Part shown: positions 1 through 7,420 of the stretch, piece by piece
Layout: each line of letters begins with the position of its first letter
How positions within the stretch are numbered: position 1 is the first letter of the stretch
Source: Sandaracinaceae bacterium
GTDB lineage: Bacteria; Myxococcota_A; Polyangia; Polyangiales; Houyiibacteriaceae
Length of the DNA: 11,883 nt
Reading direction: 5' to 3'
Assembly (NCBI GenBank): GCA_012514415.1
Contig: JAAZAH010000138.1
Span: 1-11,883, forward strand
Program-made: the position numbers and the translations under genes
Notes under the pieces: generated by a model
What the model was told of the DNA's origin: nothing
The model's input: the letters and a program-made list of their open reading frames with translations, nothing else
The model's database searches: none

Positions 1-710
1 TCAGAGTTCATCACTCGCCCTTGCGTCGAATGGAATTCGAAGAGCCACGCGATCCACCCCTCCCATTTTGAGCCGTCAATCAGCTTCAGCGCGCTCTCGA
101 CGCCAAACTCGAAATCTTCCTCGCCGATCTCTTTCGTCCGCGCTTCTTCGAGAAGGCTCTCAAGTGGACTTCGAAGGAAGCGATCGGCCTCGTCGATCTT
201 GCCAAGCGCGATTGCCTTTTCGGCGAGGGGGCGGATCACGGCAAGCTTATTGGGGGCATCGCCGATGGTGCGATCGGCACCCGAGCCCGCGAGCGAAATT
301 TCGATTGTCCGGGCCATCGTCCGCGATCGGCTGAGGGGGCGCTTACACGAGACGCACTCCGACGCTTCGAGATCGTTCTCCGCTCCACATGCGGGGCAGC
401 GCTTGGAGGAGGGACGAAGGTTTTCGGTCTCCCGTGTATCGAAGATGGAGAGCCACTGATCGCCGATGCGGATCGTGGAGAGGTGCCCAAGCTGTCGCCT
501 CCCCGTCAGCCTCTCAGAATCGACGATTGTGCCGTTCTTGCTGTCCAGATCGTCGATGTAAATGGCGTCTTCTTCGATGATGAGTCGAGCGTGTTGCCGC
601 GAGACCTTCGGATCGTCCAAGGCGAGATCTGAACTCGTTGTCCGACCGATGATGAATTCTCCCGGGCGAAGCGTGAGATCCGTCGAGCCGTGTCGTAGCC
701 GGAATCGCAT
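1..710 (-). CDS. FHA-domain protein with zinc ribbon (3' end outside window)
   Basis: The reading frame is open from an ATG at 710 to the window edge (236 codons visible, no stop), so the C-terminus is missing. Residues 1-90 form a forkhead-associated domain, a phosphothreonine-binding fold: IIGR at 20-23, VSRQHA at 36-41 and SKNGT at 57-61 are the phosphopeptide-binding landmarks. A short zinc ribbon follows, with CPAC at 105-108 and CVSC at 119-122. Residues 150-236 look helical and TPR-like, with a run of Leu, Ala and Glu. No signal peptide or membrane segment is visible, so it is probably cytoplasmic and reads Ser/Thr kinase output; that role is inferred from the domain. AGAGGG lies 11 bases before the ATG, which is loose spacing. 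An in-frame GTG at 749 would add 13 residues but has no ribosome site. The gene follows a strong terminator, so it is probably not cotranscribed with the membrane protein upstream. Confidence 0.8.
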   Translation of the reverse strand, partial: MRFRLRHGSTDLTLRPGEFIIGRTTSSDLALDDPKVSRQHARLIIEEDAIYIDDLDSKNGTIVDSERLTGRRQLGHLSTIRIGDQWLSIFDTRETENLRPSSKRCPACGAENDLEASECVSCKRPLSRSRTMARTIEISLAGSGADRTIGDAPNKLAVIRPLAEKAIALGKIDEADRFLRSPLESLLEEARTKEIGEEDFEFGVESALKLIDGSKWEGWIAWLFEFHSTQGRVMNS

Positions 711-756
711 CGATAAACCATCCCTCTCGAGAACGTAAACGCTGCCCACATATAAC

Positions 757-786
757 AAAAAAAGGCCATCGAGATGGCCTTTTTTT
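757..786 (-). terminator. Perfect hairpin with A7/T7 flanks, bidirectional terminator
   Basis: A run of seven A, GGCCAT, a four-base loop, ATGGCC and a run of seven T form a perfect 13-bp stem. The hairpin reads as a factor-independent terminator on both strands. It lies 36 bases past the stop of the membrane protein gene ending at 823, which it most likely terminates. It also lies just upstream of the FHA gene on the same strand. Confidence 0.85.
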
Positions 787-822
787 CTAATGTGAGCGTG
801 CGCCGAAGTCGGAGACTGAAGC

Positions 823-2013
823 TTAAAGTTCCTCTTTCCGGATGCGGTCGAGCTCGACCTTGGCCCGGATGCGCTCTTTGTCCACATTCTCTTCGAGCGC
901 CGTGCGGATGCGGTTGGCCTCGCGAACGAATTCAGTGAACGCCGAGGCCTTTTCGCCGAGCACGCCGAGCGATTTTTCGTTGTCGATGAGAATGATGAAG
1001 TCGTCGATCTTCTTCGAGAGATCTTCGCGGCCCGTATAGAGCTTGCCCTCGTAGGGGCGTGAGCGCGGGTTGGGGCCGGCCTTGACCGTCGTCGAGGTCA
1101 CCTCATTGCCCGCCTCGTTGAGAGGGGGATTGTCGACGTAGACGAGCTCACAGCGGGGCACGGGACCTTGGGTATGAGGGCGGCATCCGACCTGATGCTC
1201 CATCCATCCAAAGCCCTTGGCGAACGCGCTATCGCGGGCCGCCTTCATGTTCTTATCGGCTTCGACAGAGGCCTCAAGACGCGCACGACCGTTGGCGCTG
1301 AGCGCGTTTTGAGCGAAGCGGCTGATCTGGTTGAAAACCGCCGCGGCCTCGCGATTGAAGGCGAAGAGCGAGTCGACCGCCTGGGGGTTGAAAAGAAGGT
1401 AATCCTTCCCTGCGAAAGCTTCAGCTTGGAAGGGATTGGGCATGGCGCGGAGCTTCTCGAGCGCTTCGAAATCGATCTCGTGCTCTGCCGCCTTCCGCGT
1501 GATGCGCGAGATGAGCTCGTACGCCTCATCGAGCGGGGCTTGGGCCGCGTCGACCGCTTGGTAGATCTCCTCACTGGTCGCGATGGCGCTCTTGAAGCGG
1601 TCGCGTTGGCTTGCGACGCCGCCGATCACGTACCCGATGCCGATCGCGATGAGCGCGGTCACCGCCGCCGTGAGAATGACGGCGCGTGTTCGCTCTTGTG
1701 TGTGCTTTTCGCGGAGTTCCTCGGCGGCAGATTCGTCAAAGACGACCTGCGTCGCCGCGGCTTGTTGAGCGGCGGCGGAGGCGGCGAAGGGATCCTCTTC
1801 GTCCTTTTTAGGCGCGAGAAAGCTCGGGGGCGCAATGCCCGGAGGGGGTTGCACCGGGCCACCAGGAGGCGCGACGGGACCCGTCATCGTCGACGGGGCA
1901 ATCGTACGCCCGAGGCGAGCCTTGAGGTCCTTGATCTTTCGGGGCTGATTCTCTTCTTCGGCCATAATTTTCTTGAGCCTCGCGGGGACTCGGAGCGAAT
2001 TCGCTGAGGGCAT
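823..2013 (-). CDS. Single-pass membrane protein of unknown function
   Basis: I do not recognise a named family. The 396-residue product has a basic N-terminus with KIKDLKARLGRT at 26-37, a Pro-rich stretch at 45-68, an acidic/Ala stretch at 71-100, one transmembrane helix at about 111-133, and a helical C-terminal domain of about 260 residues. The N-terminus is probably cytoplasmic and the C-terminus periplasmic. Cys277 and Cys288 are the only cysteines and could form a disulfide there. The last 35 residues are strongly charged and probably coiled coil. Two starts are possible. ATG at 2013 has AGGG four bases upstream. ATG at 1965 gives an N-terminus MAEEENQPRK and would suit a transcript starting near 2013 (see the promoter at 2019-2046). 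The gene stands alone, bounded by the terminator at 757-786. The long plus-strand frame opposite it is a shadow. Confidence 0.78.
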   Translation of the reverse strand: MPSANSLRVPARLKKIMAEEENQPRKIKDLKARLGRTIAPSTMTGPVAPPGGPVQPPPGIAPPSFLAPKKDEEDPFAASAAAQQAAATQVVFDESAAEELREKHTQERTRAVILTAAVTALIAIGIGYVIGGVASQRDRFKSAIATSEEIYQAVDAAQAPLDEAYELISRITRKAAEHEIDFEALEKLRAMPNPFQAEAFAGKDYLLFNPQAVDSLFAFNREAAAVFNQISRFAQNALSANGRARLEASVEADKNMKAARDSAFAKGFGWMEHQVGCRPHTQGPVPRCELVYVDNPPLNEAGNEVTSTTVKAGPNPRSRPYEGKLYTGREDLSKKIDDFIILIDNEKSLGVLGEKASAFTEFVREANRIRTALEENVDKERIRAKVELDRIRKEEL

Positions 2014-2368
2014 TGAACCCTATCGTCCACCGTCAACCAGTGTCAATAACGAAGCGGCGCATCTTGCTCACGCCCGGGCCAGAATTTAGCCCGCCTTGCG
2101 GCTCCGTCGAGCCTGTATTCAGCTCGGCTTTGACGTAAGTGGAGCGGGGTGGCTGTGCTGCAGTTCGACCGATGGAAGGAACGGCGCGGGCACGTTGCAA
2201 ACACATCGCAGGCACATGGACGGCGGAATTTCTAAGGAGCCGTCGGCTGAACCTCTCGCGGAGGCGCAGCGTTCGTTTGAATTCAGCACGATTTCGGTTT
2301 AAGTGCCAAGCTGCGCGACGTGCCGCTTTCGCGCTCCGCACCATCGCCTAAGATATGGGAAGTTCGAC
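2014..2368. other. Divergent intergenic region between membrane protein gene and trpD
   Basis: About 355 bases separate the two divergent genes. Besides the minus-strand promoter candidate, I see small inverted repeats on the plus strand (AGCCG-T-CGGCT near 2238 and CCTC-N5-GAGG near 2256). I find no leader peptide with tandem Trp codons, so there is no evidence for classical trp attenuation. The -10/-35 matches upstream of trpD (for example TTGAAT near 2277) are too weak to call. Short frames here have no coding character. Confidence 0.5.
2019..2046 (-). promoter_or_regulatory. Candidate sigma-70-type promoter of the membrane protein gene
   Basis: On the minus strand, a perfect -35 hexamer TTGACA (2041-2046) is followed after 16 bases by GATAGG (2019-2024), a weak -10. 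Transcription would start close to the ATG at 2013. That would make the mRNA nearly leaderless for that start, or give a leader of about 48 bases for the ATG at 1965. The -35 box lies inside a 10-bp imperfect tandem repeat (2027-2036 and 2037-2046). Judged by eye only. Confidence 0.4.
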
Positions 2369-3388
2369 TTGAAGTTCATCGAAGCCATTCGGGAGGCCGT
2401 CGCGTTCCGTGATATCAGCCCAGAGCTCATGGAAGCTGCGATGGAGATACTTTTTCGGGGCGAAGCGCACGACGCTCAGATCGGCGCGCTTGCGGTCGCG
2501 CTGCAGATGAAGGGTGAGACCGCCGAAGAGCTCGCCGCAGCGGTGCGCGTCATGCGTCGTCACGCGACACGGGTCGAGCTTGTCGCCTCGCCGCTGCTCG
2601 ATACCTGCGGGACGGGCGGAGACGGCCTCTCGACATTCAATATTTCGACCGTCTCGGCGCTGGTACTTGCCTCGCTCGACGTGCCCATCGCAAAGCACGG
2701 CAACCGCGCCGTCTCCTCGACGACCGGGAGCGCAGATCTCCTCGAAGAGCTCGGCGTGAAGATCGATCTCGAGGCGGAGTCGGCGAGGCGCTGCTTCGAA
2801 GAGGCGGGCATTGTCTTTCTCTTCGCGCCGCGTCATCACGGCGCGCTACGGCACGCTGCGGCGGCGCGGCGGGCCATTGGCGTGCGGAGCCTCTTCAATC
2901 TTCTTGGTCCACTCGCGAATCCTGCCGCGGTCACGCATCAAATCGTCGGCGTCTATGAGCCACATCGGGTCCGGCAGCTCGCCGAAGTCCTCCAGATGTT
3001 GGGGCTTGAGGGAGCTTGGGTCGTTCATGGAGAGGGCGGCTTTGATGAGGTCTCACCCGTGGGCGTGACGCGCGTCGCGCGCGTTCAGAACGGAACGATC
3101 GACGAGTTCGAGGTACATCCGCGTGATTTCGGGGTGGAGCCTGTCTCGGTCGAAGGGCTTAGGGGTGGTGATGCGCGTGTGAACGCGGCGATCACTCGCG
3201 CCATTCTCCGCGGCGAACACGGAGCGCCCCGTGCGGCCGTCCTTGTCAACGCCGCAGCCGGGCTCAGCCTCGTTCGCGGTTATTCGCTTGAGGAATCGGC
3301 CGAGCGCGTGGCCGAGGCGCTCGATTCGGGTCGGGCAGCTCAGCGCCTCGAGCGCTTCATCGCAGCAAGTCAGCGAGGGTCGGCATGA
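2369..3388 (+). CDS. trpD: Anthranilate phosphoribosyltransferase
   Basis: The enzyme joins anthranilate to PRPP, giving phosphoribosyl-anthranilate, the second step of tryptophan synthesis from chorismate; it is cytoplasmic. The product has 339 residues, a normal length. Family marks appear in order: the glycine-rich PRPP loop DTCGTGGDG at 78-86, KHGNRAVSS at 109-117, GSADLLEELG at 120-129, RSLFNLLGPLANP at 173-185, and GGFDEVSP at 223-230. I chose the TTG at 2369 because GGGAAG lies six bases upstream and the protein then begins MKFIEAIREAV, as family members do. An upstream in-frame GTG at 2303 would add 22 residues that look unrelated and Cys/Arg-rich. The stop overlaps the trpC start by four bases (ATGA), which indicates one operon with coupled translation. 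Confidence 0.95.
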   Translation: MKFIEAIREAVAFRDISPELMEAAMEILFRGEAHDAQIGALAVALQMKGETAEELAAAVRVMRRHATRVELVASPLLDTCGTGGDGLSTFNISTVSALVLASLDVPIAKHGNRAVSSTTGSADLLEELGVKIDLEAESARRCFEEAGIVFLFAPRHHGALRHAAAARRAIGVRSLFNLLGPLANPAAVTHQIVGVYEPHRVRQLAEVLQMLGLEGAWVVHGEGGFDEVSPVGVTRVARVQNGTIDEFEVHPRDFGVEPVSVEGLRGGDARVNAAITRAILRGEHGAPRAAVLVNAAAGLSLVRGYSLEESAERVAEALDSGRAAQRLERFIAASQRGSA

Positions 3389-4203
3389 GCGCGGATTATC
3401 TCTCAGCGATCGTGGAGAGGAAGCGGCTCGAGAACGCTCGGCGTGCGCGGCGCGAGCGGGTCTACCTCGAGGCGCTCGAGAACGGTCCTTCGCGCGATAT
3501 GAAGCGGGGCGATCGCGCCATCGCGGCGCTCACACGGCGTGAGGGCGAGGCGCTTCGCGTGATCTCCGAGATCAAGTTCCGGAGCCCGAGCGCCGGGATG
3601 ATTCGCCCCAAGCTCGCCGGTGAGGCGGTGCGCATCGCACAAGCCTATGCCGAGGGAGGCGCCGCTGCGATCAGCGTTCTCGCCGATCGCAAAGGCTTTG
3701 GCGGCTCGCCCCTCGATGTGCGGCGGGTGAGCGGCGCTGTAACCTGCCCCGTGCTCTATAAAGAGTTCGTCCTCGATGAGCTTCAGGTCCGCCTCGCGCG
3801 CCTCATGGGGGCTTCGATGGTCCTCCTCCTTGTCCGTGTTCTCGAGCAGGAGCGCCTCGTCGAGCTTATCGATTTCATCCGCTCCGAGGGCATGGAGCCG
3901 ATCGTTGAAGCGTCCAACCTCGAAGAGACGGAGCGCGCGCTCCAAACGGACGCCGTGCTCATCGGAGTGAACTCGCGCGATTTGCGCACCTTTACGGTCG
4001 AGCCCGAGAACGCCGCCCGCGCTCTGTCGATGATCCCGCGCGATCGCGTCGCGATCTTCATGAGCGGGATGAAAACCGAAGAAGATTTCGTCCGCGTGGG
4101 TGCGGGGCGCGCCGACGCGGCGCTGGTCGGCGAAGGCTTGATGCGTCAGGGCGATCCCGCAAAGAGCCTACGGACTTTCATCGACGCGACGCTTCCGGGT
4201 TGA
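3385..4203 (+). CDS. trpC: Indole-3-glycerol phosphate synthase
   Basis: The enzyme closes the indole ring of carboxyphenylamino-deoxyribulose phosphate, with loss of CO2 and water, giving indole-3-glycerol phosphate. The 272-residue product is a single-domain TIM barrel without a fused TrpF. Catalytic positions can be placed by motif: E62 and K64 in SEIKFRSPSAG, K126 in LYKEF, E175 in IVEAS, N196 in GVNSRDL, and S227. The phosphate-binding end is ALVGEGLM at 246-253. Two motifs differ from the usual form: NNRD reads NSRD, and the ESG motif of strand 7 reads MSG, so a usually conserved Glu is Met226. The ATG lies inside the trpD stop, so the pair is cotranscribed. The gene ends 22 bases from the convergent pilS gene, with no convincing terminator between them. 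Confidence 0.95.
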   Translation: MSADYLSAIVERKRLENARRARRERVYLEALENGPSRDMKRGDRAIAALTRREGEALRVISEIKFRSPSAGMIRPKLAGEAVRIAQAYAEGGAAAISVLADRKGFGGSPLDVRRVSGAVTCPVLYKEFVLDELQVRLARLMGASMVLLLVRVLEQERLVELIDFIRSEGMEPIVEASNLEETERALQTDAVLIGVNSRDLRTFTVEPENAARALSMIPRDRVAIFMSGMKTEEDFVRVGAGRADAALVGEGLMRQGDPAKSLRTFIDATLPG

Positions 4204-4225
4204 GTCGTCTGAGCCTCGAGGCGAT

Positions 4226-5905
4226 CTAAGGCGAGCCGGCGTTCGATTCGTTTGGCGCCTTGGGGGCATCCTCGAGCCCGCGGTGCCGATCCGGGCCCTC
4301 GAGCGGGAGGCGCACGCGAAATCTCGCGCCGCCGAGTGGGCTTCGCTCGGCCCGCACCTCGCCGCCGTGCGCCCTCGTGATCTGGTCGACGATGGAGAGG
4401 CCGAGACCGATTCCAAGAGGCCTTCCCGAATAAAAAGGCTCGAAGACGCGTGAGAGTTCTTCCTCGGGGATCCCTTGGCCACTGTCGTCGATGAGGATCT
4501 CGAGCGCATCGCCGCGACGGCTGAGTGTGATCGCCACCTCACCGTCCGGTGGCGCGGCGAGCATTGCGTTCTTGATGAGGTTGAAGAGAAGCTGCCGGAT
4601 GAGCCGCTCGTCCCCCCGCGCGCGAAGTTCGGGTTCGGCGTTCAACGTGAGGGTTTGTTGGTGGGTTGAGAGCGCATCGCGCTCCATCAGCTCGAGTACA
4701 TCGCGCGTGGCCTCTTCAATGGAAAACTCACGCGGTTCGAGGACGGCCGGCTTGGCGGCGAGGAGCATGGAGGAGGCGAGATCGTTGAGGCGTTCCACCT
4801 CGCGCGCGACGATCTCGACAAGGCGGCGTTCTTCGTGATCGAGTCGCGGGCTTTCACGGATGAGCTCGATCGATCCCGAGATCGCTCCGAGCGGGTTTCG
4901 GATCTCGTGAGCAAGTCCGGCCGATACCCGCCCAAGCGACGCGAGTCGCTCCGCGCGCTGCGCCTTTTCCTCGAGGGCATGGAGCTCGCTGAGATCTTGA
5001 AAGACCAGGAGAGAGAGACCGGCATCTGCTTCTTCGAGCGGACCGATCGTGAGTCCGATTGGAAAGCTCGTTCCGTCCGCGCGGGTGGCGGTCGTCTCGA
5101 GCCGTGCTCGCTTTCGGAGTGAGAGCCCCTTGGGAAGAGCGATGAGCTCACCTGCCGACATGCCGACAAGCGCATGCTCGCTCCGCCCGAGGAGGCGCTC
5201 GGCGGCAGGGTTCGCACCTTCGATCTTGCCGTTCGAATCAAGCGTAAGCAGGCCACCGCTCAGGCTCTGAACGATGCTTGCGTTTCGTTTTTCGAGTCGG
5301 CGCGCTGAGGCCTCCGCGAGCCTTTGGCTGCCGCTTGCTCGGCGAAATCGGGCAGCGAGTGAGCGCGAGAGCAGTCCGACGATAAAGAGCGCAAGCAGCT
5401 GTCCCGTAAGCGCGATGGAGAGCTCGGACGCCTCGGGCGCATAGAGTGCGCGCGGAATGGCGGGAGGAGGCGCGATGAGTTCGAACTTGAGCGCGAGTGC
5501 GATCGTGAGATGAAGGAGGAAGGTGGCGCCGGTTGTGAGCAGCGCAGCCTCGGCGCCGAGGGTGACGGCGCTAATCAGAATCACCACGCCGTAGAGGCTC
5601 GCAAAGACGCTTCCGGCGCCGCCGGTGAGGTAGACGAGCCCGCCGACCAACGATAGATCGAGCGCCGTGAGCGCAATGCTCATCCGCCTCGGCGCGCGCC
5701 GAGGAAGAAGAAAGAAGACGAGCGAGCTTAGGACGAGGAGGGCGCTCAGCGAGGCGAGTCCACGCTTTGCGAAATCCTCGGGGCCAAAACTTTCATTGCC
5801 CCCGAGCGCAAAGAGCAGAACGAAGAGGGCGATGCCGAAGAGGGAACGCCCAACGAGCCAATAGATGAGCGCGCGCGAATCCTCTGTCTTCGCCTCTCCG
5901 GTCAC
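4226..5905 (-). CDS. pilS: PilS-type membrane sensor histidine kinase
   Basis: The 559-residue kinase probably phosphorylates itself and then the NtrC-type regulator PilR, which controls pilin expression. About six membrane helices occupy residues 13-180, with only short loops between them, as in PilS. A PAS domain follows at about 206-308 (SGGLLTLDSNGKI). The HisKA H-box is GLAHEIRNPLG with His333. The ATPase domain shows the N-box (FNLIKNAM, 441-448), G1 (DDSGQGIP, 473-480), F-box (FEPFYSG) and G2 (GIGLGLS, 498-504). All key residues are present, so it should be active. The start is a GTG, 12 bases after the pilC stop and without a clear ribosome site, so it probably depends on translation from pilC. 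The name pilS rests on the architecture plus position directly after pilC. No pilR follows: the next gene is the convergent trpC. Confidence 0.85.
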   Translation of the reverse strand: MTGEAKTEDSRALIYWLVGRSLFGIALFVLLFALGGNESFGPEDFAKRGLASLSALLVLSSLVFFLLPRRAPRRMSIALTALDLSLVGGLVYLTGGAGSVFASLYGVVILISAVTLGAEAALLTTGATFLLHLTIALALKFELIAPPPAIPRALYAPEASELSIALTGQLLALFIVGLLSRSLAARFRRASGSQRLAEASARRLEKRNASIVQSLSGGLLTLDSNGKIEGANPAAERLLGRSEHALVGMSAGELIALPKGLSLRKRARLETTATRADGTSFPIGLTIGPLEEADAGLSLLVFQDLSELHALEEKAQRAERLASLGRVSAGLAHEIRNPLGAISGSIELIRESPRLDHEERRLVEIVAREVERLNDLASSMLLAAKPAVLEPREFSIEEATRDVLELMERDALSTHQQTLTLNAEPELRARGDERLIRQLLFNLIKNAMLAAPPDGEVAITLSRRGDALEILIDDSGQGIPEEELSRVFEPFYSGRPLGIGLGLSIVDQITRAHGGEVRAERSPLGGARFRVRLPLEGPDRHRGLEDAPKAPNESNAGSP

Positions 5906-5917
5906 GACCGCGGGGAT

Positions 5918-7126
5918 TCAGCCGCCAACCTGTCCAGCGATGGAGAAGATCGGGAGGTACATCGCGATGAGGATCACGCCGACGATACCGCCGATGAAGA
6001 CCATCATCAGCGGCTCGAGGAGCGAGGTGAGCGAGCCGACCGCCACATCGACTTCTTCTTCGTAGAAGTCGGCGATCTTGTTGAGCATGACGTCGAGCGC
6101 GCCCGTCTGTTCGCCGACGCCGATCATCTGCACGACCATCGGCGGGAAGACCTTCGTCTCCATGAGCGGCTCGGCCATATTGCGTCCCTCGCGGATGCGA
6201 TCGGCCGTGGCGAGGACGGCGCGTTCGACGACCATATTGCCGCTCGCTTTTCCAACGATGGTCATCGCATCGAGAATAGGAACGCCCGAGCCGAGGAGCG
6301 TTCCGAGCGTCCGCGTAAAGCGAGAGACCGCAATCTTCCGCATCACCGGCCCGAGGATGGGCATCCTCAACAACACGTGGTCCCAGATGAGGCGTGTCTT
6401 GGGATGCTTCAGGCTGTAGCCGATGCCGGCAATGGTGCCGACGATGAGGAGGGCGATGATGAAGAAGTGATTGATGAATGCATCCGAGAGGTTGATCACG
6501 GCGAGCGTAAGCGCCGGCATCGCGTCCTCTCCGCCGAACTGGCCGAACATCCCTTGGAAGGAAGGGATGACGTAGCCGAGCATGACGGCGATGACGATGA
6601 GCGCCACGGCAAGAATGCCCACGGGATAAGCCAGCGCGCTCTTGACCTGTCCGCGGAGCTTATTTCGCTTTTCGATGTACTCCGCCAGGCGGTTCATGAT
6701 CGTATCAAGGATGCCACCGACCTCACCTGCGGAGACGAGGTTGACAAAGAGCGTATCGAAGACCTGAGGATGCTTCTTCAGCGCGTCGGAGAAGGTTCCA
6801 CCCTGCTCGACGTTATTTCGCACATCTCGGAGAATCTTATTGAAGTGCGGATTTTCGCCCTGAGCGCTGAGGATTTCGAGGCCTTGGACGAGCGGCACGC
6901 CCGCATCGATCATTGTGGCGAATTGGCGAGTAAAGACGACGAGGTCTTTGTCCGTGACGCCGCTCCCAATCGTAAGATTGATCTCCTTCTTCTTCTTCTT
7001 GACCTTTACGGGCTGAAGCTGTTGCGCGCGTAGCCGGGTCTCGACCGCACTGCTCGAGCCCGCTTCCATAACGCCTTTTCGCAGCTCGCCGCTTTTCGCG
7101 CGAGCTTCCCAAACCCATTCGGCCAT
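5918..7126 (-). CDS. pilC: Type IV pilus inner-membrane platform protein
   Basis: PilC is the polytopic inner-membrane platform that connects the PilB and PilT motor ATPases to the growing pilus. The 402-residue product begins MAEWVWEARAKSGE, a typical family opening. It carries two GspF domains, at about 61-187 (FTRQFATMIDAGVPL, GEVGGILD) and 266-388 (FTRTLGTLLGSGVPILDA, GEQTGALD). Membrane helices lie at about 167-187, 218-238 and 371-391. A basic run (KVKKKKK, 41-47) links the N-terminal domain to the first GspF domain. I chose the ATG at 7126 because GGAGG lies four bases upstream; a start at 7147 would add seven residues and lose that fit. pilS follows after 12 bases. A good promoter match lies just upstream, so pilCS may form its own operon apart from the kinase genes before it. 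Confidence 0.96.
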   Translation of the reverse strand: MAEWVWEARAKSGELRKGVMEAGSSSAVETRLRAQQLQPVKVKKKKKEINLTIGSGVTDKDLVVFTRQFATMIDAGVPLVQGLEILSAQGENPHFNKILRDVRNNVEQGGTFSDALKKHPQVFDTLFVNLVSAGEVGGILDTIMNRLAEYIEKRNKLRGQVKSALAYPVGILAVALIVIAVMLGYVIPSFQGMFGQFGGEDAMPALTLAVINLSDAFINHFFIIALLIVGTIAGIGYSLKHPKTRLIWDHVLLRMPILGPVMRKIAVSRFTRTLGTLLGSGVPILDAMTIVGKASGNMVVERAVLATADRIREGRNMAEPLMETKVFPPMVVQMIGVGEQTGALDVMLNKIADFYEEEVDVAVGSLTSLLEPLMMVFIGGIVGVILIAMYLPIFSIAGQVGG

Positions 7127-7420
7127 TGAACCTCCGAGAGAGAGCATGAGATTAGCCGAGAGCTTGAATCTTCGTCAAACTATTGTGAGCATGACTGAAT
7201 TGCCATACACAAGGCGAGGGGGTGCGCCGAGTCGTTCGCGAATGGGGGCGCGCTACGCTTGAGATGCCTCGCGGCGCCGTCGAGCGCGCGCCCATCGCGT
7301 CACTGACGCCCGGGATGAGGCGAGCGCGCGGCAGGCGTCCTTCTTATGCGAAATGGCCTCTGTGGAGCGTCCGCGGTCCGCAGAGCGCCACACAGAGGTC
7401 GCAGGCGCGGGATCGCTCGC
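7127..7420. other. Intergenic region between Ser/Thr kinase gene and pilC
   Basis: These 294 bases hold the pilC promoter candidate at one end. Near the kinase stop is an inverted repeat: CCTCTGTGG at 7357-7365 and CCACACAGAGG at 7388-7398, which pair with a two-base bulge around a GC-rich loop. It could end the kinase transcript, but there is no T-run after it on the minus strand. Frames here look non-coding. Confidence 0.45.
7151..7178 (-). promoter_or_regulatory. Candidate sigma-70-type promoter for pilC-pilS
   Basis: On the minus strand TTGACG (7173-7178, 5 of 6 matches) is followed after 16 bases by GCTAAT (7151-7156, 4 of 6). The predicted start near 7144 gives a leader of about 18 bases that contains the GGAGG of pilC. 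The surrounding DNA (about 7141-7215) is visibly richer in A and T than its flanks. Confidence 0.5.

Noticed and set aside
506..769. 87-codon minus-strand frame starting in the terminator
   Set aside because: It is out of frame with the FHA domain, which covers the same bases and carries all family motifs.
1168..2007. 279-codon frame on the plus strand
   Set aside because: It lies entirely opposite the membrane protein gene. The product is Arg-rich and without domains, as expected for a frame opposite a GC-rich gene.
2096..2302. Possible trp leader peptide before trpD
   Set aside because: The frame has one Trp, no tandem Trp codons and no following attenuator-like hairpin with a T-run.
6377..7033. 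218-codon frame on the plus strand
   Set aside because: It is antisense to pilC, whose identity is certain.
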